In this document: positions 1 through 7,755 of the stretch, piece by piece
Numbering within the stretch: the first letter of the stretch is position 1
Layout: each line of letters begins with the position of its first letter
From: an uncultured Pseudomonadales bacterium
Lineage (GTDB): Bacteria; Pseudomonadota; Gammaproteobacteria; Pseudomonadales; Porticoccaceae
Length of the DNA stretch: 27,285 bases
Direction of reading: 5' to 3'
NCBI GenBank assembly: GCA_937998635.1
Contig: CALLDA010000238.1
Span: 1 to 27,285, forward strand
Notes under the pieces: generated by a model
Database searches by the model: none
What the model saw: only the letters and a program-made list of their open reading frames with translations
Told to the model about the DNA's origin: nothing
Program-made: the position numbers and the translations under genes

Positions 1-189
1 CTCGCCACTGTGATTAACCCGCATCAGCCCCGCGGCATGGCGTGCCTGTTCGTCGTTGAGCTCGCTTGCCTCACATTGTTTGGCGGGCGACGGTCGAGTG
101 GAGGTGTTAGTTCTGTTGACGACCACACGCAGGGCATTGTCTGCCTCAATGAGTAGCTTGTCTAAAGCGCTTAATTTGCGTTTTGTCAT
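1..189 (-). CDS. coq7: Coq7-type ubiquinone biosynthesis hydroxylase, N-terminal fragment
   Basis: This is the first 63 codons of a gene that runs off the left edge. The translation begins MTKRKLSALDKLL and ends AAGLMRVNHSGE at base 1. LSxLDxLxxEAD followed by HAAGLMRVNHxGE is the signature N-terminus of bacterial Coq7, the di-iron monooxygenase that hydroxylates the demethoxyubiquinol ring in ubiquinone synthesis; it is a peripheral membrane enzyme. The last Glu (HSGE) is the first iron ligand of the family; the remaining ligands lie outside the window. An in-frame ATG five codons upstream (at 204) is an alternative start; neither has a clear Shine-Dalgarno. The gene is divergent from the ATPase at 336. 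Family assignment is confident despite the short fragment. Confidence 0.85.
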   Translation of the reverse strand, partial: MTKRKLSALDKLLIEADNALRVVVNRTNTSTRPSPAKQCEASELNDEQARHAAGLMRVNHSGE

Positions 190-335
190 CAGCTTGTAGC
201 CCATTCGTAGTTGGTCATTGTTTATCTGTATTCGAGGTTTAACATGTCTCCATTGTAGTCAAAGTCGATGCTTTGGGGGAACAATGCTAAAGTCCAATTT
301 TCCATTAACAGTAATTTTTTAACAGGAATCCCACT

Positions 336-1820
336 TTGCAGGATGCCCACGATTTAGGTCTGGTGATAGCCGCCGGTGTATCAATCGTTGTACTGGAAAC
401 CTATGACGAGCCGAGGGCTATAGATTTGCTGATGCGGGTGGCGCGGCAACGGGATACGGCGCTCCATCAATGGACGATTACCGAAGGCTTAAAGCGCGCC
501 GGTTTTGGTCTACAGGTAGAAGAGCCCAATAAATATGCCGAGCCGGGGGTTTTACTGGATCAGCTTAAAAAGCGTGCAGAGCCCGGAATTTACGCCCTTT
601 GCGATTTTCATCCCTGGCTCGGTGAGGATAATCCCACTCAGATACGACAGCTAAAAGATATCGCCCTGCGCAATAATACTGGGGCTGTTACCGTCGTGCT
701 AATCAGTCACCGTATCAAATTACCAGAGGAGTTGACCCGCTTAACGGCACGTTTTGAGGTGTCTCTGCCCAATAAAGAGCAGATCATGAAAGTGGTTCGG
801 GAGGAAGCTAAAAGCTGGGCCAAATATAACAGCAATACCCGGGTCAAGACGGATAACGAAACCCTGGAACAACTGGTCAGTGGTCTGCGAGGTTTAACCC
901 ACGGAGAAGTGCGCCGCCTCGCGCGCAGCGCCATCGTCGATGATGGCGCGATTACCGATACTGACCTGCCGGAAATCAATCAGGCCAAATTCCGCCTTAT
1001 GGATATGGAGGGTGTACTCACCTTTGATTACAGCGGTGAGCAGCTCAGTAATATTGGTGGTATGGACAATCTCAAAAACTGGTTGGGTAAGCGTAAATCT
1101 GTCTTTGCAGGAGGAGTCGAGGGCCTCGATCCCCCCAAAGGCATATTGCTACTGGGGGTTCAGGGCGGTGGCAAAAGTTTGGCTGCTAAGGCCATCGCAG
1201 GGGCCTGGTCGGTGCCTCTGTTGAAGTTGGATATGGGTGCGCTCTATAACAAATTTTATGGCGAGACCGAACGCAACCTGCGTGAATCTTTGCGCCTGGC
1301 CGAAAAAATGTCACCCTGTGTGCTGTGGCTGGATGAAATCGAAAAAGGTTTGGGCGCTGACAGTGAGGACAGCGGCACTGCGGGCCGGGTACTTGGCACC
1401 TTGCTCACCTGGATGGCGGAGCGTAAAGAAGGTGTGTTTATGGTGGCCACATCCAATGATATTTCCCGTTTACCGCCGGAACTGGTGCGCAAGGGTCGCT
1501 TCGATGAGTTATTTTTTGTCGACCTACCCGACGCGGAGGCCAGGCACAAGATATTCTCGATACATCTCGCCAACCGGGAGTTGAACGCCGAGCAATTTTC
1601 TTTGCCAGAACTGGTGGCAGCATCCGAGGGTTTTTCCGGTGCTGAAATCGAGCAGGCGGTGGTGTCGAGCCTGTACAGCGCCCTGGCCCGAGATGATGAG
1701 GTAACAAGCGAGTTGTTACTGGAAGAGCTCTTATCGACCAGCCCCCTATCCATCGTCATGGGTGAGCGGATTAGTCAGTTGCGCGACTGGGCTCAGCAAC
1801 GCAATGTAGTGATGGCCTGA
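336..1820 (+). CDS. Ycf46-type AAA+ ATPase
   Basis: The 494-residue protein has a poorly conserved N-terminal half (about 1-230) and a C-terminal AAA+ module. Visible motifs are Walker A GVQGGGKS (274-281), Walker B VLWLDE (329-334) continuing into IEKGL, sensor 1 ATSND (371-375), the Arg-finger segment RKGRFDE (385-391) and sensor 2 GFSGAEIEQ (432-440). The combination of PCVLWLDEIEK, RVLGTLLTWM and LPPELVRKGRFDELFFVDLP matches the Ycf46 family of plastids, cyanobacteria and many proteobacteria. It is a cytosolic ATPase, presumably acting on protein substrates; its cellular role in proteobacteria is not settled. The start is TTG: an in-frame TAA lies at 312-314, AGGAA at 324-328 is seven bases upstream, and the next in-frame Met is residue 151. 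No protease or second AAA domain is fused to it. Confidence 0.88.
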   Translation: MQDAHDLGLVIAAGVSIVVLETYDEPRAIDLLMRVARQRDTALHQWTITEGLKRAGFGLQVEEPNKYAEPGVLLDQLKKRAEPGIYALCDFHPWLGEDNPTQIRQLKDIALRNNTGAVTVVLISHRIKLPEELTRLTARFEVSLPNKEQIMKVVREEAKSWAKYNSNTRVKTDNETLEQLVSGLRGLTHGEVRRLARSAIVDDGAITDTDLPEINQAKFRLMDMEGVLTFDYSGEQLSNIGGMDNLKNWLGKRKSVFAGGVEGLDPPKGILLLGVQGGGKSLAAKAIAGAWSVPLLKLDMGALYNKFYGETERNLRESLRLAEKMSPCVLWLDEIEKGLGADSEDSGTAGRVLGTLLTWMAERKEGVFMVATSNDISRLPPELVRKGRFDELFFVDLPDAEARHKIFSIHLANRELNAEQFSLPELVAASEGFSGAEIEQAVVSSLYSALARDDEVTSELLLEELLSTSPLSIVMGERISQLRDWAQQRNVVMA

Positions 1821-1911
1821 TAAACGCCTGGCGATAAAGTCTGCTTGAAATACCTGGTTTAACAGGCCTCGTCACGACTTGTTTGGTACATCAATCCCGG
1901 CTTTGTGAGCC

Positions 1912-3201
1912 TCAATTAGCCTGCTCTTCACGGGCGATAGCGCGATAAGCAATATCTGTTCGATACAGAGACTCTCGCCAGTGGATATTGGAGACAGTTT
2001 GATAAGCCTGTTTTTGCGCGTCGCTCACGGTATCTCCCAGTGCGGTAACGCAAAGCACTCGACCGCCATGGGTCAATACCGCCTTATCGCGTAGCACAGT
2101 GCCCGCGTGAAAGACTTTGGTGCTAGCGCTGGCTTCTGGCAGACCGGTAATTTCATCACCCTTATCATAACTGTTGGGATAACCCCCGGCAGCCATCACT
2201 ACGCCAACAGCGCAACGCTCGTCCCACAGAGTTTCTGTGTCTACGAGTCCGCCGTCCAGTGCGGCCATGCATAAATCGACCAGATCCGATTGCAGGCGCA
2301 TCATAATCGGCTGGGTTTCCGGATCGCCGAATCGGCAATTGTATTCAATGACTTTGGGTGTGCCATCAGCGGTGATCATCAGACCCGCGTAGAGAAAGCC
2401 CGTGTAGGCATTGCCTTCTTCGGCCATGCCGCGAATGGTCGGCAAGATCACCTCATCCATGATCCGTTGGTAAACCGCTGGGGTGACCACCGGGGCCGGT
2501 GAGTAAGCACCCATACCGCCGGTGTTTGGGCCGGTATCGCCATTGCCGACTCGTTTGTGGTCCTGGCTGGTGGCCATCGGCTGCACATTTTGGCCATCGG
2601 CGATAACAATAAAGCTGGCCTCCTCACCTTCAAGAAACTCCTCGATTACCACACGATGGCCGGCTTCGCCGAAAGCATTGCCAGCGAGCATATCCTTGAT
2701 GGCCGCTTCAGCTTCTGGCAAGGTCATAGCGACGATAACGCCTTTACCGGCAGCCAGGCCATCGGCTTTAATAACAATCGGTGCACCGCATTGACGGGCA
2801 TAACGCAATGCAGCGTCTAAATCGGTAAAGGTATCGTATTCCGCAGTGGGGATATTGTGCCGGGCCAGAAAATGCTTGGTATAGGTTTTCGAACCTTCCA
2901 GTTGTGCGGCACCTTGATCAGGGCCAAATATTTTTAGGCCGAGATTTTGAAAATAGTCGACAATGCCGTCCACCAGTGGTGCTTCCGGCCCGACGATGGT
3001 TAAGACGCAATGATTCTGTTTGGCAAAGTCAGCGAGACCGGCAAAGTCGTCAACCTGGAGATCAACATTCTCGACTTTTTCTTCAAGGGCTGTGCCGCCA
3101 TTACCCGGTGCAACAAAGACAGTATCAACAGCGCTGTTTTGGGCTACTTTCCAGGCCAGAGCATGCTCGCGTCCACCAGAACCGATTAGCAAAATATTCA
3201 T
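1912..3201 (-). CDS. purD: phosphoribosylamine-glycine ligase
   Basis: PurD (GARS) joins phosphoribosylamine and glycine with ATP, the second step of purine synthesis, in the cytosol. The 429-residue length is standard. Motifs seen are the N-terminal GSGGREHA (7-14), the ATP-grasp stretch KADGLAAGKGV (145-155), DHKRVGNGDTGPNTGGMG (214-231) and the metal-binding EYNCRFGDPETQ (286-297). In many gammaproteobacteria purD directly follows purH; here an opposing DUF1653 gene lies between them, so purD probably needs its own promoter (see 3247-3275). The ATG lies 26 bases beyond the nearest AGGG and is preceded by a duplicated copy of its own start context, creating a five-codon ORF that ends on it. 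Confidence 0.97.
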   Translation of the reverse strand: MNILLIGSGGREHALAWKVAQNSAVDTVFVAPGNGGTALEEKVENVDLQVDDFAGLADFAKQNHCVLTIVGPEAPLVDGIVDYFQNLGLKIFGPDQGAAQLEGSKTYTKHFLARHNIPTAEYDTFTDLDAALRYARQCGAPIVIKADGLAAGKGVIVAMTLPEAEAAIKDMLAGNAFGEAGHRVVIEEFLEGEEASFIVIADGQNVQPMATSQDHKRVGNGDTGPNTGGMGAYSPAPVVTPAVYQRIMDEVILPTIRGMAEEGNAYTGFLYAGLMITADGTPKVIEYNCRFGDPETQPIMMRLQSDLVDLCMAALDGGLVDTETLWDERCAVGVVMAAGGYPNSYDKGDEITGLPEASASTKVFHAGTVLRDKAVLTHGGRVLCVTALGDTVSDAQKQAYQTVSNIHWRESLYRTDIAYRAIAREEQAN

Positions 3202-3246
3202 TGTTTAATCTGCATTGTTTAATACGACCCTAAAAATTAGTGGGCG

Positions 3247-3275
3247 ATTGTACCGGGCCTGAATCGGAGCCGCAA
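3247..3275 (-). promoter_or_regulatory. candidate sigma70 promoter for purD
   Basis: On the minus strand TTGCGG (3275-3270) is followed after 17 bases by TACAAT (3252-3247), five of six matches to the -10 consensus. It sits about 46 bases upstream of the purD ATG in the purD/DUF1653 divergent region. The call rests on sequence match alone, but a purD promoter is expected because the opposing gene separates purD from purH. Confidence 0.45.
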
Positions 3276-3342
3276 AAGGATCTGGCTAGAAGCCACTTAA
3301 TTTGCAATGTTCTATTTAAGGTTTGCAAAAGAGGAGATCGAC

Positions 3343-3582
3343 TTGACCGAGCCAGAAAAAACCAATGACTTAAAAAAGGGTATTTACCGGCACTTCAAGG
3401 GTAATCGCTATGAGCTAATTGATATTGCCCGTAACAGCGAAAACCAGGAGGAGTACGTGGTTTACCGTGCGCTCTATGGCGAGCGAGGTTTATGGATACG
3501 GCCCCTCGCGATGTTTGATGAAACCATTGAGCGCGATGGCAAACGAGTCAAACGTTTCGCCTGGTTAGGCGAGGCTGATTAA
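3343..3582 (+). CDS. DUF1653 domain protein
   Basis: This small cytosolic protein of about 79 residues is one DUF1653 domain. The family's landmarks are all present: KKGIYRHFKGNRYEL, the central VVYRALYGERGLWIRPL and a C-terminal RFAWLGEAD. The biochemical function is unknown. I chose the TTG at 3343 because GAGGAG (3331-3336) lies six bases before it; an in-frame ATG at 3307 would add 12 residues outside the domain and has no good ribosome site. The gene is on the strand opposite to purH and purD and sits between them, ending 20 bases from the purH stop. A 5-bp inverted repeat (GCTGA/TCAGC, 3574-3588) overlaps its stop codon. Confidence 0.85.
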   Translation: MTEPEKTNDLKKGIYRHFKGNRYELIDIARNSENQEEYVVYRALYGERGLWIRPLAMFDETIERDGKRVKRFAWLGEAD

Positions 3583-3588
3583 TTCAGC
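3574..3588. terminator. weak hairpin between convergent DUF1653 and purH ends
   Basis: GCTGA (3574-3578), a five-base TTAAT loop and TCAGC (3584-3588) form a perfect short inverted repeat spanning the DUF1653 stop, 15 bases from the purH stop. No proper T-run follows on either strand, so efficient intrinsic termination is doubtful. Confidence 0.2.
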
Positions 3589-3602
3589 TCGATGCCTCTT
3601 GA

Positions 3603-5201
3603 TCAATGTCTGAAATGCCTCATTCCAGTAAAGACCATGGCGATATCATGTTCATCCGCTGCGGCGATAACCTCGTCATCGCGAATCGAACCACCCGGTT
3701 GAATGACCGCTGTAATGCCCGCGTTACCGGCATTATCCAGACCGTCTCGGAAGGGGAAAAAGGCGTCGGATGCCATCACTGAACCGGCCACCTGAAGCTC
3801 AGCTTGCTCGGCTTTGATAGCCGCAATACGCGCCGAATTTACCCGACTCATCTGTCCCGCTCCAACGCCGATGGTCTGTAAAGCGCGGGCGTAAACAATG
3901 GCATTGGATTTCACAAATTTAGCCACCCGCCAGGCAAACATGAGGTCATTAAGCTCAGCTTCGGTGGGTGCCCGCTTGGTGGCGACCTTGAGTTCGCTAC
4001 GGGTAATCAAGGCGCTGTCACGATCCTGAACTAGCAGCCCGCCGTTAACTCGTTTGTAATCCCAGCTTTCTCCAGTGGTGTTTTCCCAGCTACCACAGGC
4101 CAGCAAGCGTACGTTCTTTTTAGCGGTGGCAATTGCTAGGGCGGCAGCGCTGATGGTTGGCGCAATAATGACTTCCACAAACTGACGGTCGACGATGGCC
4201 TGAATGGTCTCACCGTCAAGCTCGCGGTTAAACGCAATAATGCCACCGAAGGCGGATTCGGTATCGGTAGCGAAGGCTTTTTCGTAGGCTTCGAGCAGGG
4301 TCTCAGCCACTGCTACACCGCAGGGATTAGCGTGCTTAACGATAACGCAGGTGGGCTGCTCATACTGCTTCACGCATTCGAGAGCAGCATCGGTATCAGC
4401 GATATTATTGTAGGACAGGGCTTTGCCCTGTAGCTGCGTGGCGGTGGCGATACAGGCCTGATCAGGCTTATTTTCCACATAAAAAGCTGAGCGTTGATGG
4501 GGATTCTCTCCATAACGCATGACCTGGGATTTTTGGAATTGCAGATTCCAGGTGCGCGGAAACACGTCAGCAGAATCGTCACCTGAGTCTTTATCAGTAT
4601 CAGGCAGACGATTACCCAGATAGTTTGCGATAGCACCATCATAGGCCGCGGTATGTTCATAGGCTGCGACAGCGAGATCAAAGCGAGTCGCGCTGCTTAG
4701 CGCACCATTATTGCTGTCCAGCTCGGCGAGTACCGTTTCATAATTATCGGTATTGACCACTACTGCCACACTGGCATGGTTTTTTGCGGCGGCGCGAACC
4801 ATAGTCGGGCCGCCAATATCAATATGCTCAATGGCATCGGCCAGGGTGCAATCTGGCTGGGCAACCGTTTGCTGAAAGGGATAGAGGTTCACCACTACCA
4901 TGTCTATATTTTTTATGCCGTGTTCAGTCATTACCGCGTCGTCCTGACCTCGCCGACCGAGAATGCCACCATGTATTTTAGGATGCAGCGTTTTTACTCG
5001 GCCATCCATCATTTCTGGAAAACCAGTGTAATCTGACACCTCTGTCACCGGAACTTTGTGCTCGCTGAGCAGACGAAAGGTGCCCCCTGTGGACAGCAGC
5101 TCAACCCCTTTGTCGCTCAGGCTCTGGGCAAATTCAACAATGTTAGTTTTGTCAGATACGCTGATCAGTGCAGCTTTGATGGCGACTAATTGATCGGTCA
5201 T
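3603..5201 (-). CDS. purH: bifunctional AICAR formyltransferase / IMP cyclohydrolase
   Basis: PurH carries out the last two steps to IMP: formyl transfer from 10-formyl-THF to AICAR, then ring closure. The 532 residues are the normal full length. The N-terminal cyclohydrolase (MGS-like) domain shows STGGTFRLL (37-45) and DGRVKTLHPKIHGG (66-79). The C-terminal transformylase shows RYGENPHQ (229-236), SYNNIADTDAA (263-273) and the catalytic Lys-His pair in VKHANPCG (K289, H290). It lies 68 bases downstream of fis and is probably read from the dusB-fis transcript. The segment at 200-213 (DTDKDSGDDSADVF) is an acidic linker near the domain junction. Confidence 0.97.
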   Translation of the reverse strand: MTDQLVAIKAALISVSDKTNIVEFAQSLSDKGVELLSTGGTFRLLSEHKVPVTEVSDYTGFPEMMDGRVKTLHPKIHGGILGRRGQDDAVMTEHGIKNIDMVVVNLYPFQQTVAQPDCTLADAIEHIDIGGPTMVRAAAKNHASVAVVVNTDNYETVLAELDSNNGALSSATRFDLAVAAYEHTAAYDGAIANYLGNRLPDTDKDSGDDSADVFPRTWNLQFQKSQVMRYGENPHQRSAFYVENKPDQACIATATQLQGKALSYNNIADTDAALECVKQYEQPTCVIVKHANPCGVAVAETLLEAYEKAFATDTESAFGGIIAFNRELDGETIQAIVDRQFVEVIIAPTISAAALAIATAKKNVRLLACGSWENTTGESWDYKRVNGGLLVQDRDSALITRSELKVATKRAPTEAELNDLMFAWRVAKFVKSNAIVYARALQTIGVGAGQMSRVNSARIAAIKAEQAELQVAGSVMASDAFFPFRDGLDNAGNAGITAVIQPGGSIRDDEVIAAADEHDIAMVFTGMRHFRH

Positions 5202-5269
5202 GTAATCCTCGTGATGGGTGCTGCAATTAACTCACTAGCGTCACCTACTAACTGAGTGGCGGGAAGCGG

Positions 5270-5563
5270 CTAGAGGAGATCGTATTGCTTTAACTTTTTG
5301 CGCAAAGTGCCACGGTTGAGATTTAACATCTCGGCAGCTTTGCATTGATTGTTGCGGGTGTATTTCATTACCGCAGTAAGCATGGGCGCTTCGACCTCCT
5401 GCAAGACCAACTGATATAAGTCGGTACAGTGCTGCCCGTCGAGGTCATGGAAGTAATCTGCCATCGCCTGCTCAACACAGTGTCGCAAGGAGCTGTGGCT
5501 ATGGGTGGTATCGGGTTCAGAGTCTAAATCCTGAGCGAAGGTAAAGGTGCTTTTTTGTTTCAT
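5270..5563 (-). CDS. fis: Fis nucleoid-associated DNA-binding protein
   Basis: Fis is a small homodimeric DNA-bending protein that activates rRNA and other growth-rate-linked promoters and assists site-specific recombination. The 97-residue protein ends with the conserved helix-turn-helix: NNQCKAAEMLNLNRGTLRKK (71-90) then LKQYDLL, nearly identical to the E. coli C-terminus. The acidic, Ser/Thr-rich first 25 residues are variable in the family. Its ATG overlaps the dusB stop as ATGA, so translation is probably coupled to dusB. This dusB-fis arrangement is conserved across gammaproteobacteria. Confidence 0.96.
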   Translation of the reverse strand: MKQKSTFTFAQDLDSEPDTTHSHSSLRHCVEQAMADYFHDLDGQHCTDLYQLVLQEVEAPMLTAVMKYTRNNQCKAAEMLNLNRGTLRKKLKQYDLL

Positions 5564-6606
5564 GCTGCCTGGTTCCAGTTTTTATTATTTGGGTATAACG
5601 AATCTTGTGATACTTGAGAAAGTAACAAGTCTTGCGAGGCCTGACATTGACTGAGAAACTCATCCTGATGATCAGGATGATCCAGTAAGTTAAAGGCTTT
5701 GCGGACTGGCCGAGAATAACCGAGTCGAGTCAGGTAGGGAGTAATATGTTTTCTCGATAATCTAAGGGCTAATTCGGCGCAGTAAAACGTCCTGATTTCG
5801 GTCAAATGCTGGTTTATGCAAGCGTGTATTTCTTCAGACTTAGGGCTGGCAAGATATTGACCGGTTTTCAACAAATCACAGATTTGCCTAAATAACCAGG
5901 GTTGACCCTGTGCTCCTCGGCCGATCATCAAACCAGCGGCACCGGTATAGTCCATTACGGCTTTAGCTTGCTCTGCCGATTCAATATCGCCGTTAGCAAA
6001 CACTGGGATAGCAACGTCTGCAACGACTTCAGCGATGGTGTCGTATTCAACCTGGCCTCTAAACAGGCAAACTTTGGTGCGGCCATGGATGGCCAGAGCC
6101 TGGATGCCAGCGTCTTCCGCAATGCGGGCAATAAGCGGTGCATTGCGATGGGCCTGATCCCAGCCGGTACGAGTTTTCAAGGTCACTGGGACGGGGCTTG
6201 CCTTAACTACCGCAGTGAGAATCTGCGCCACGAGGGTTTCGTCTTGCAGTAGCGCTGACCCCGCGGCTTTTTTGCAGACTTTCTTAGCCGGACAACCCAT
6301 ATTGATATCGATGATCTGTGCGCCGGCCTCAGCACAGCGTCGAGCGGCTTCAGCCATCTGCTCGGGTTCGGAGCCAGCGATTTGTACGATTCTAGGTTCG
6401 GGCCAGCTTTGGTCGGGTAGCCGAGCGCTGGATTTTTGAGACTGCCATAGTTGCCAGTTCGAGGTGAGCATTTCCGCCGTTGTAGCACCTGCACCATAAG
6501 CCTGACAGACCTTGCGGAAAGGTTGATCAGTAATGCCAGCCATGGGTGCTAACACGACAGGTTTGCTTAGCCAATGGTCGCCAATTTGAATCAAAATGGG
6601 CCTCAC
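5560..6606 (-). CDS. dusB: tRNA-dihydrouridine synthase B
   Basis: DusB is an FMN- and NADPH-dependent enzyme that reduces uridine to dihydrouridine in the tRNA D-loop (U17 in E. coli). The TIM-barrel signatures are APMAGITDQPFR (20-31), INMGCPAKKV (101-110) with catalytic Cys105, TLKTRTGW, AIHGRTK and GLMIGRGAQGQPW. At 348 residues it is slightly longer than E. coli DusB, mostly at the C-terminus. The start is GTG; the next in-frame Met is residue 22, inside the conserved core. The only Shine-Dalgarno-like sequence, GAGGGG, lies inside a hairpin ending four bases before the GTG. The stop overlaps fis. Confidence 0.95.
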   Translation of the reverse strand: MRPILIQIGDHWLSKPVVLAPMAGITDQPFRKVCQAYGAGATTAEMLTSNWQLWQSQKSSARLPDQSWPEPRIVQIAGSEPEQMAEAARRCAEAGAQIIDINMGCPAKKVCKKAAGSALLQDETLVAQILTAVVKASPVPVTLKTRTGWDQAHRNAPLIARIAEDAGIQALAIHGRTKVCLFRGQVEYDTIAEVVADVAIPVFANGDIESAEQAKAVMDYTGAAGLMIGRGAQGQPWLFRQICDLLKTGQYLASPKSEEIHACINQHLTEIRTFYCAELALRLSRKHITPYLTRLGYSRPVRKAFNLLDHPDHQDEFLSQCQASQDLLLSQVSQDSLYPNNKNWNQAA

Positions 6607-6610
6607 AATA

Positions 6611-6635
6611 CACCGCTTGGGGATGCCCCTCAGTG
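6611..6635 (-). promoter_or_regulatory. hairpin in the dusB ribosome-binding region
   Basis: On the minus strand CACTG/CGGTG (one G-U pair) encloses a GGGG-CAT-CCCC stem. The structure ends four bases before the dusB GTG and contains its only purine-rich ribosome-site candidate. It could limit DusB synthesis relative to Fis. The pairing is directly visible; the function is inferred. Confidence 0.35.
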
Positions 6636-6642
6636 GTTGGCC

Positions 6643-6671
6643 ATCATACTCGCTGATTTCCGGTCACGGAA
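6643..6671 (-). promoter_or_regulatory. possible dusB-fis promoter
   Basis: TATGAT (6648-6643), five of six to the -10 consensus, has a poor -35 match 17 bases upstream (TTCCGT, 6671-6666). A perfect TTGACA lies further up at 6685-6680 but lacks a good -10 at normal distance. A promoter before dusB is expected from E. coli, where it is strong and growth-phase controlled; which hexamers are used here is uncertain. Confidence 0.3.
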
Positions 6672-6692
6672 GATCTTGGTGTCAACTATTTG

Positions 6693-7670
6693 CTATTTAG
6701 TGATAGACAGTGAATAGGATACCGCTGAGGATTCGGGAGTAACGAGATCGAGCCTTATTTGATAGGCCTGCTGGGGTGCCATAGCAGTGAGATTGGCCAG
6801 CGCCCCAGTGCGATACTGTTTGGGGCGGAATGTCCGTCGAGCGACCACCTCGCCCTGCAAGTCTTCAAATTGTAATTGCAGCCCGGGAAACCTTTGTGGA
6901 AATGCAGCGCGATTGGTAATGACGACATCGACCTGCAAGGCGTCTTCTATCTTCGGGTGCTTTTGTATGACCAGTGCCTCGCTCTGAATTAGACCGAGGT
7001 CTTGCCACTCGGCAATGGGACAGGTCAGCCAGCCGCACAGTGTTTCCAGGGTTGGTCGATAACGCTGATCTAAACTAAGTTGAGCCGATGTGTAAAACAG
7101 CACCTGTATCAACAGGGCCGAGGTAGCGATGATGACTAAGGCAAACATTATTAAACGTTTGACACTGGATCTATCGACTTTGCCTGGGGGCTTGGTGATT
7201 GCTTCCGGTATCGGTGCTGACGATTGCTGCTCTGCGAGTATATCGGGATGAGTTTCGGGAGGAGCTTCGAGAAGCACCGCTAACTGGTTAAGCTCCTGTG
7301 GAAGCGGTGCCTCTGCCTGTTGTTCGTCCCTCGGATTTGCAGCTTCTGGGCGTGGCAAAGAGAGGTTTCCGCTGTTGTCCTCGTAAGGTTCTGATTCCGA
7401 CTCAAGGTTGGGTCTGGCTTCCGGTTCCGGCAAGGACTCGATTAGACTTTCAGTAAGCTCCTGCGCGGGTTCGGATTCTTGCAGCTTATCGTCGGGTGCT
7501 GGTTTGGCTTCGATCTTACCGCCAGGTGTGACAGGATTTTCATTGGCGTCAAACAGGCTCAGGCAAATACCGCAGCGCACCGTGCCCTCTGCTGCGAGAA
7601 CTTGTGCGTTGGTGACATAAAACGCAATGCTGCAATGGGGGCAGCGTGTTTGTTTGGTGTCAGTATCCAC
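6693..7670 (-). CDS. zinc-ribbon and DUF3426 membrane protein
   Basis: The 325-residue protein starts with a zinc-finger of the MJ0042 type: CPHC (10-13) and CGIC (33-36). A long acidic, Pro/Glu-rich low-complexity segment (about 45-165) follows, then one membrane helix (about 172-193, RLIMFALVIIATSALLIQVL) and a C-terminal DUF3426 domain with TLCGWLTCPIAEWQDL and NRAAFPQRFPGLQLQFEDLQG. The layout puts the zinc ribbon in the cytoplasm and DUF3426 in the periplasm. The function is unknown. The position between prmA and dusB is conserved in Pseudomonas-like genomes, suggesting co-expression. The start ATG is supported by MDTDTKQTRCPHC at the expected distance from the finger. Confidence 0.88.
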   Translation of the reverse strand: MDTDTKQTRCPHCSIAFYVTNAQVLAAEGTVRCGICLSLFDANENPVTPGGKIEAKPAPDDKLQESEPAQELTESLIESLPEPEARPNLESESEPYEDNSGNLSLPRPEAANPRDEQQAEAPLPQELNQLAVLLEAPPETHPDILAEQQSSAPIPEAITKPPGKVDRSSVKRLIMFALVIIATSALLIQVLFYTSAQLSLDQRYRPTLETLCGWLTCPIAEWQDLGLIQSEALVIQKHPKIEDALQVDVVITNRAAFPQRFPGLQLQFEDLQGEVVARRTFRPKQYRTGALANLTAMAPQQAYQIRLDLVTPESSAVSYSLSITK

Positions 7671-7755
7671 TGGCTACCCGTTGTAAGTTATTTGTGGTGG
7701 ACTCTGGCCTCGAAAAGACTAAACCCGCGGTTAAAAAAAGTATGACGACCGCAGC

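Noticed and set aside
1893..1906. GGCT-AGCC inverted repeat downstream of purD
   Set aside because: Four-base stem without a T-tract; not supportable as a terminator.
7724..7740. AACC-CGC-GGTT inverted repeat next to a run of seven A bases before the DUF3426 gene
   Set aside because: For the transcribed minus strand the T-run precedes the stem rather than following it, so it cannot be an intrinsic terminator for prmA.
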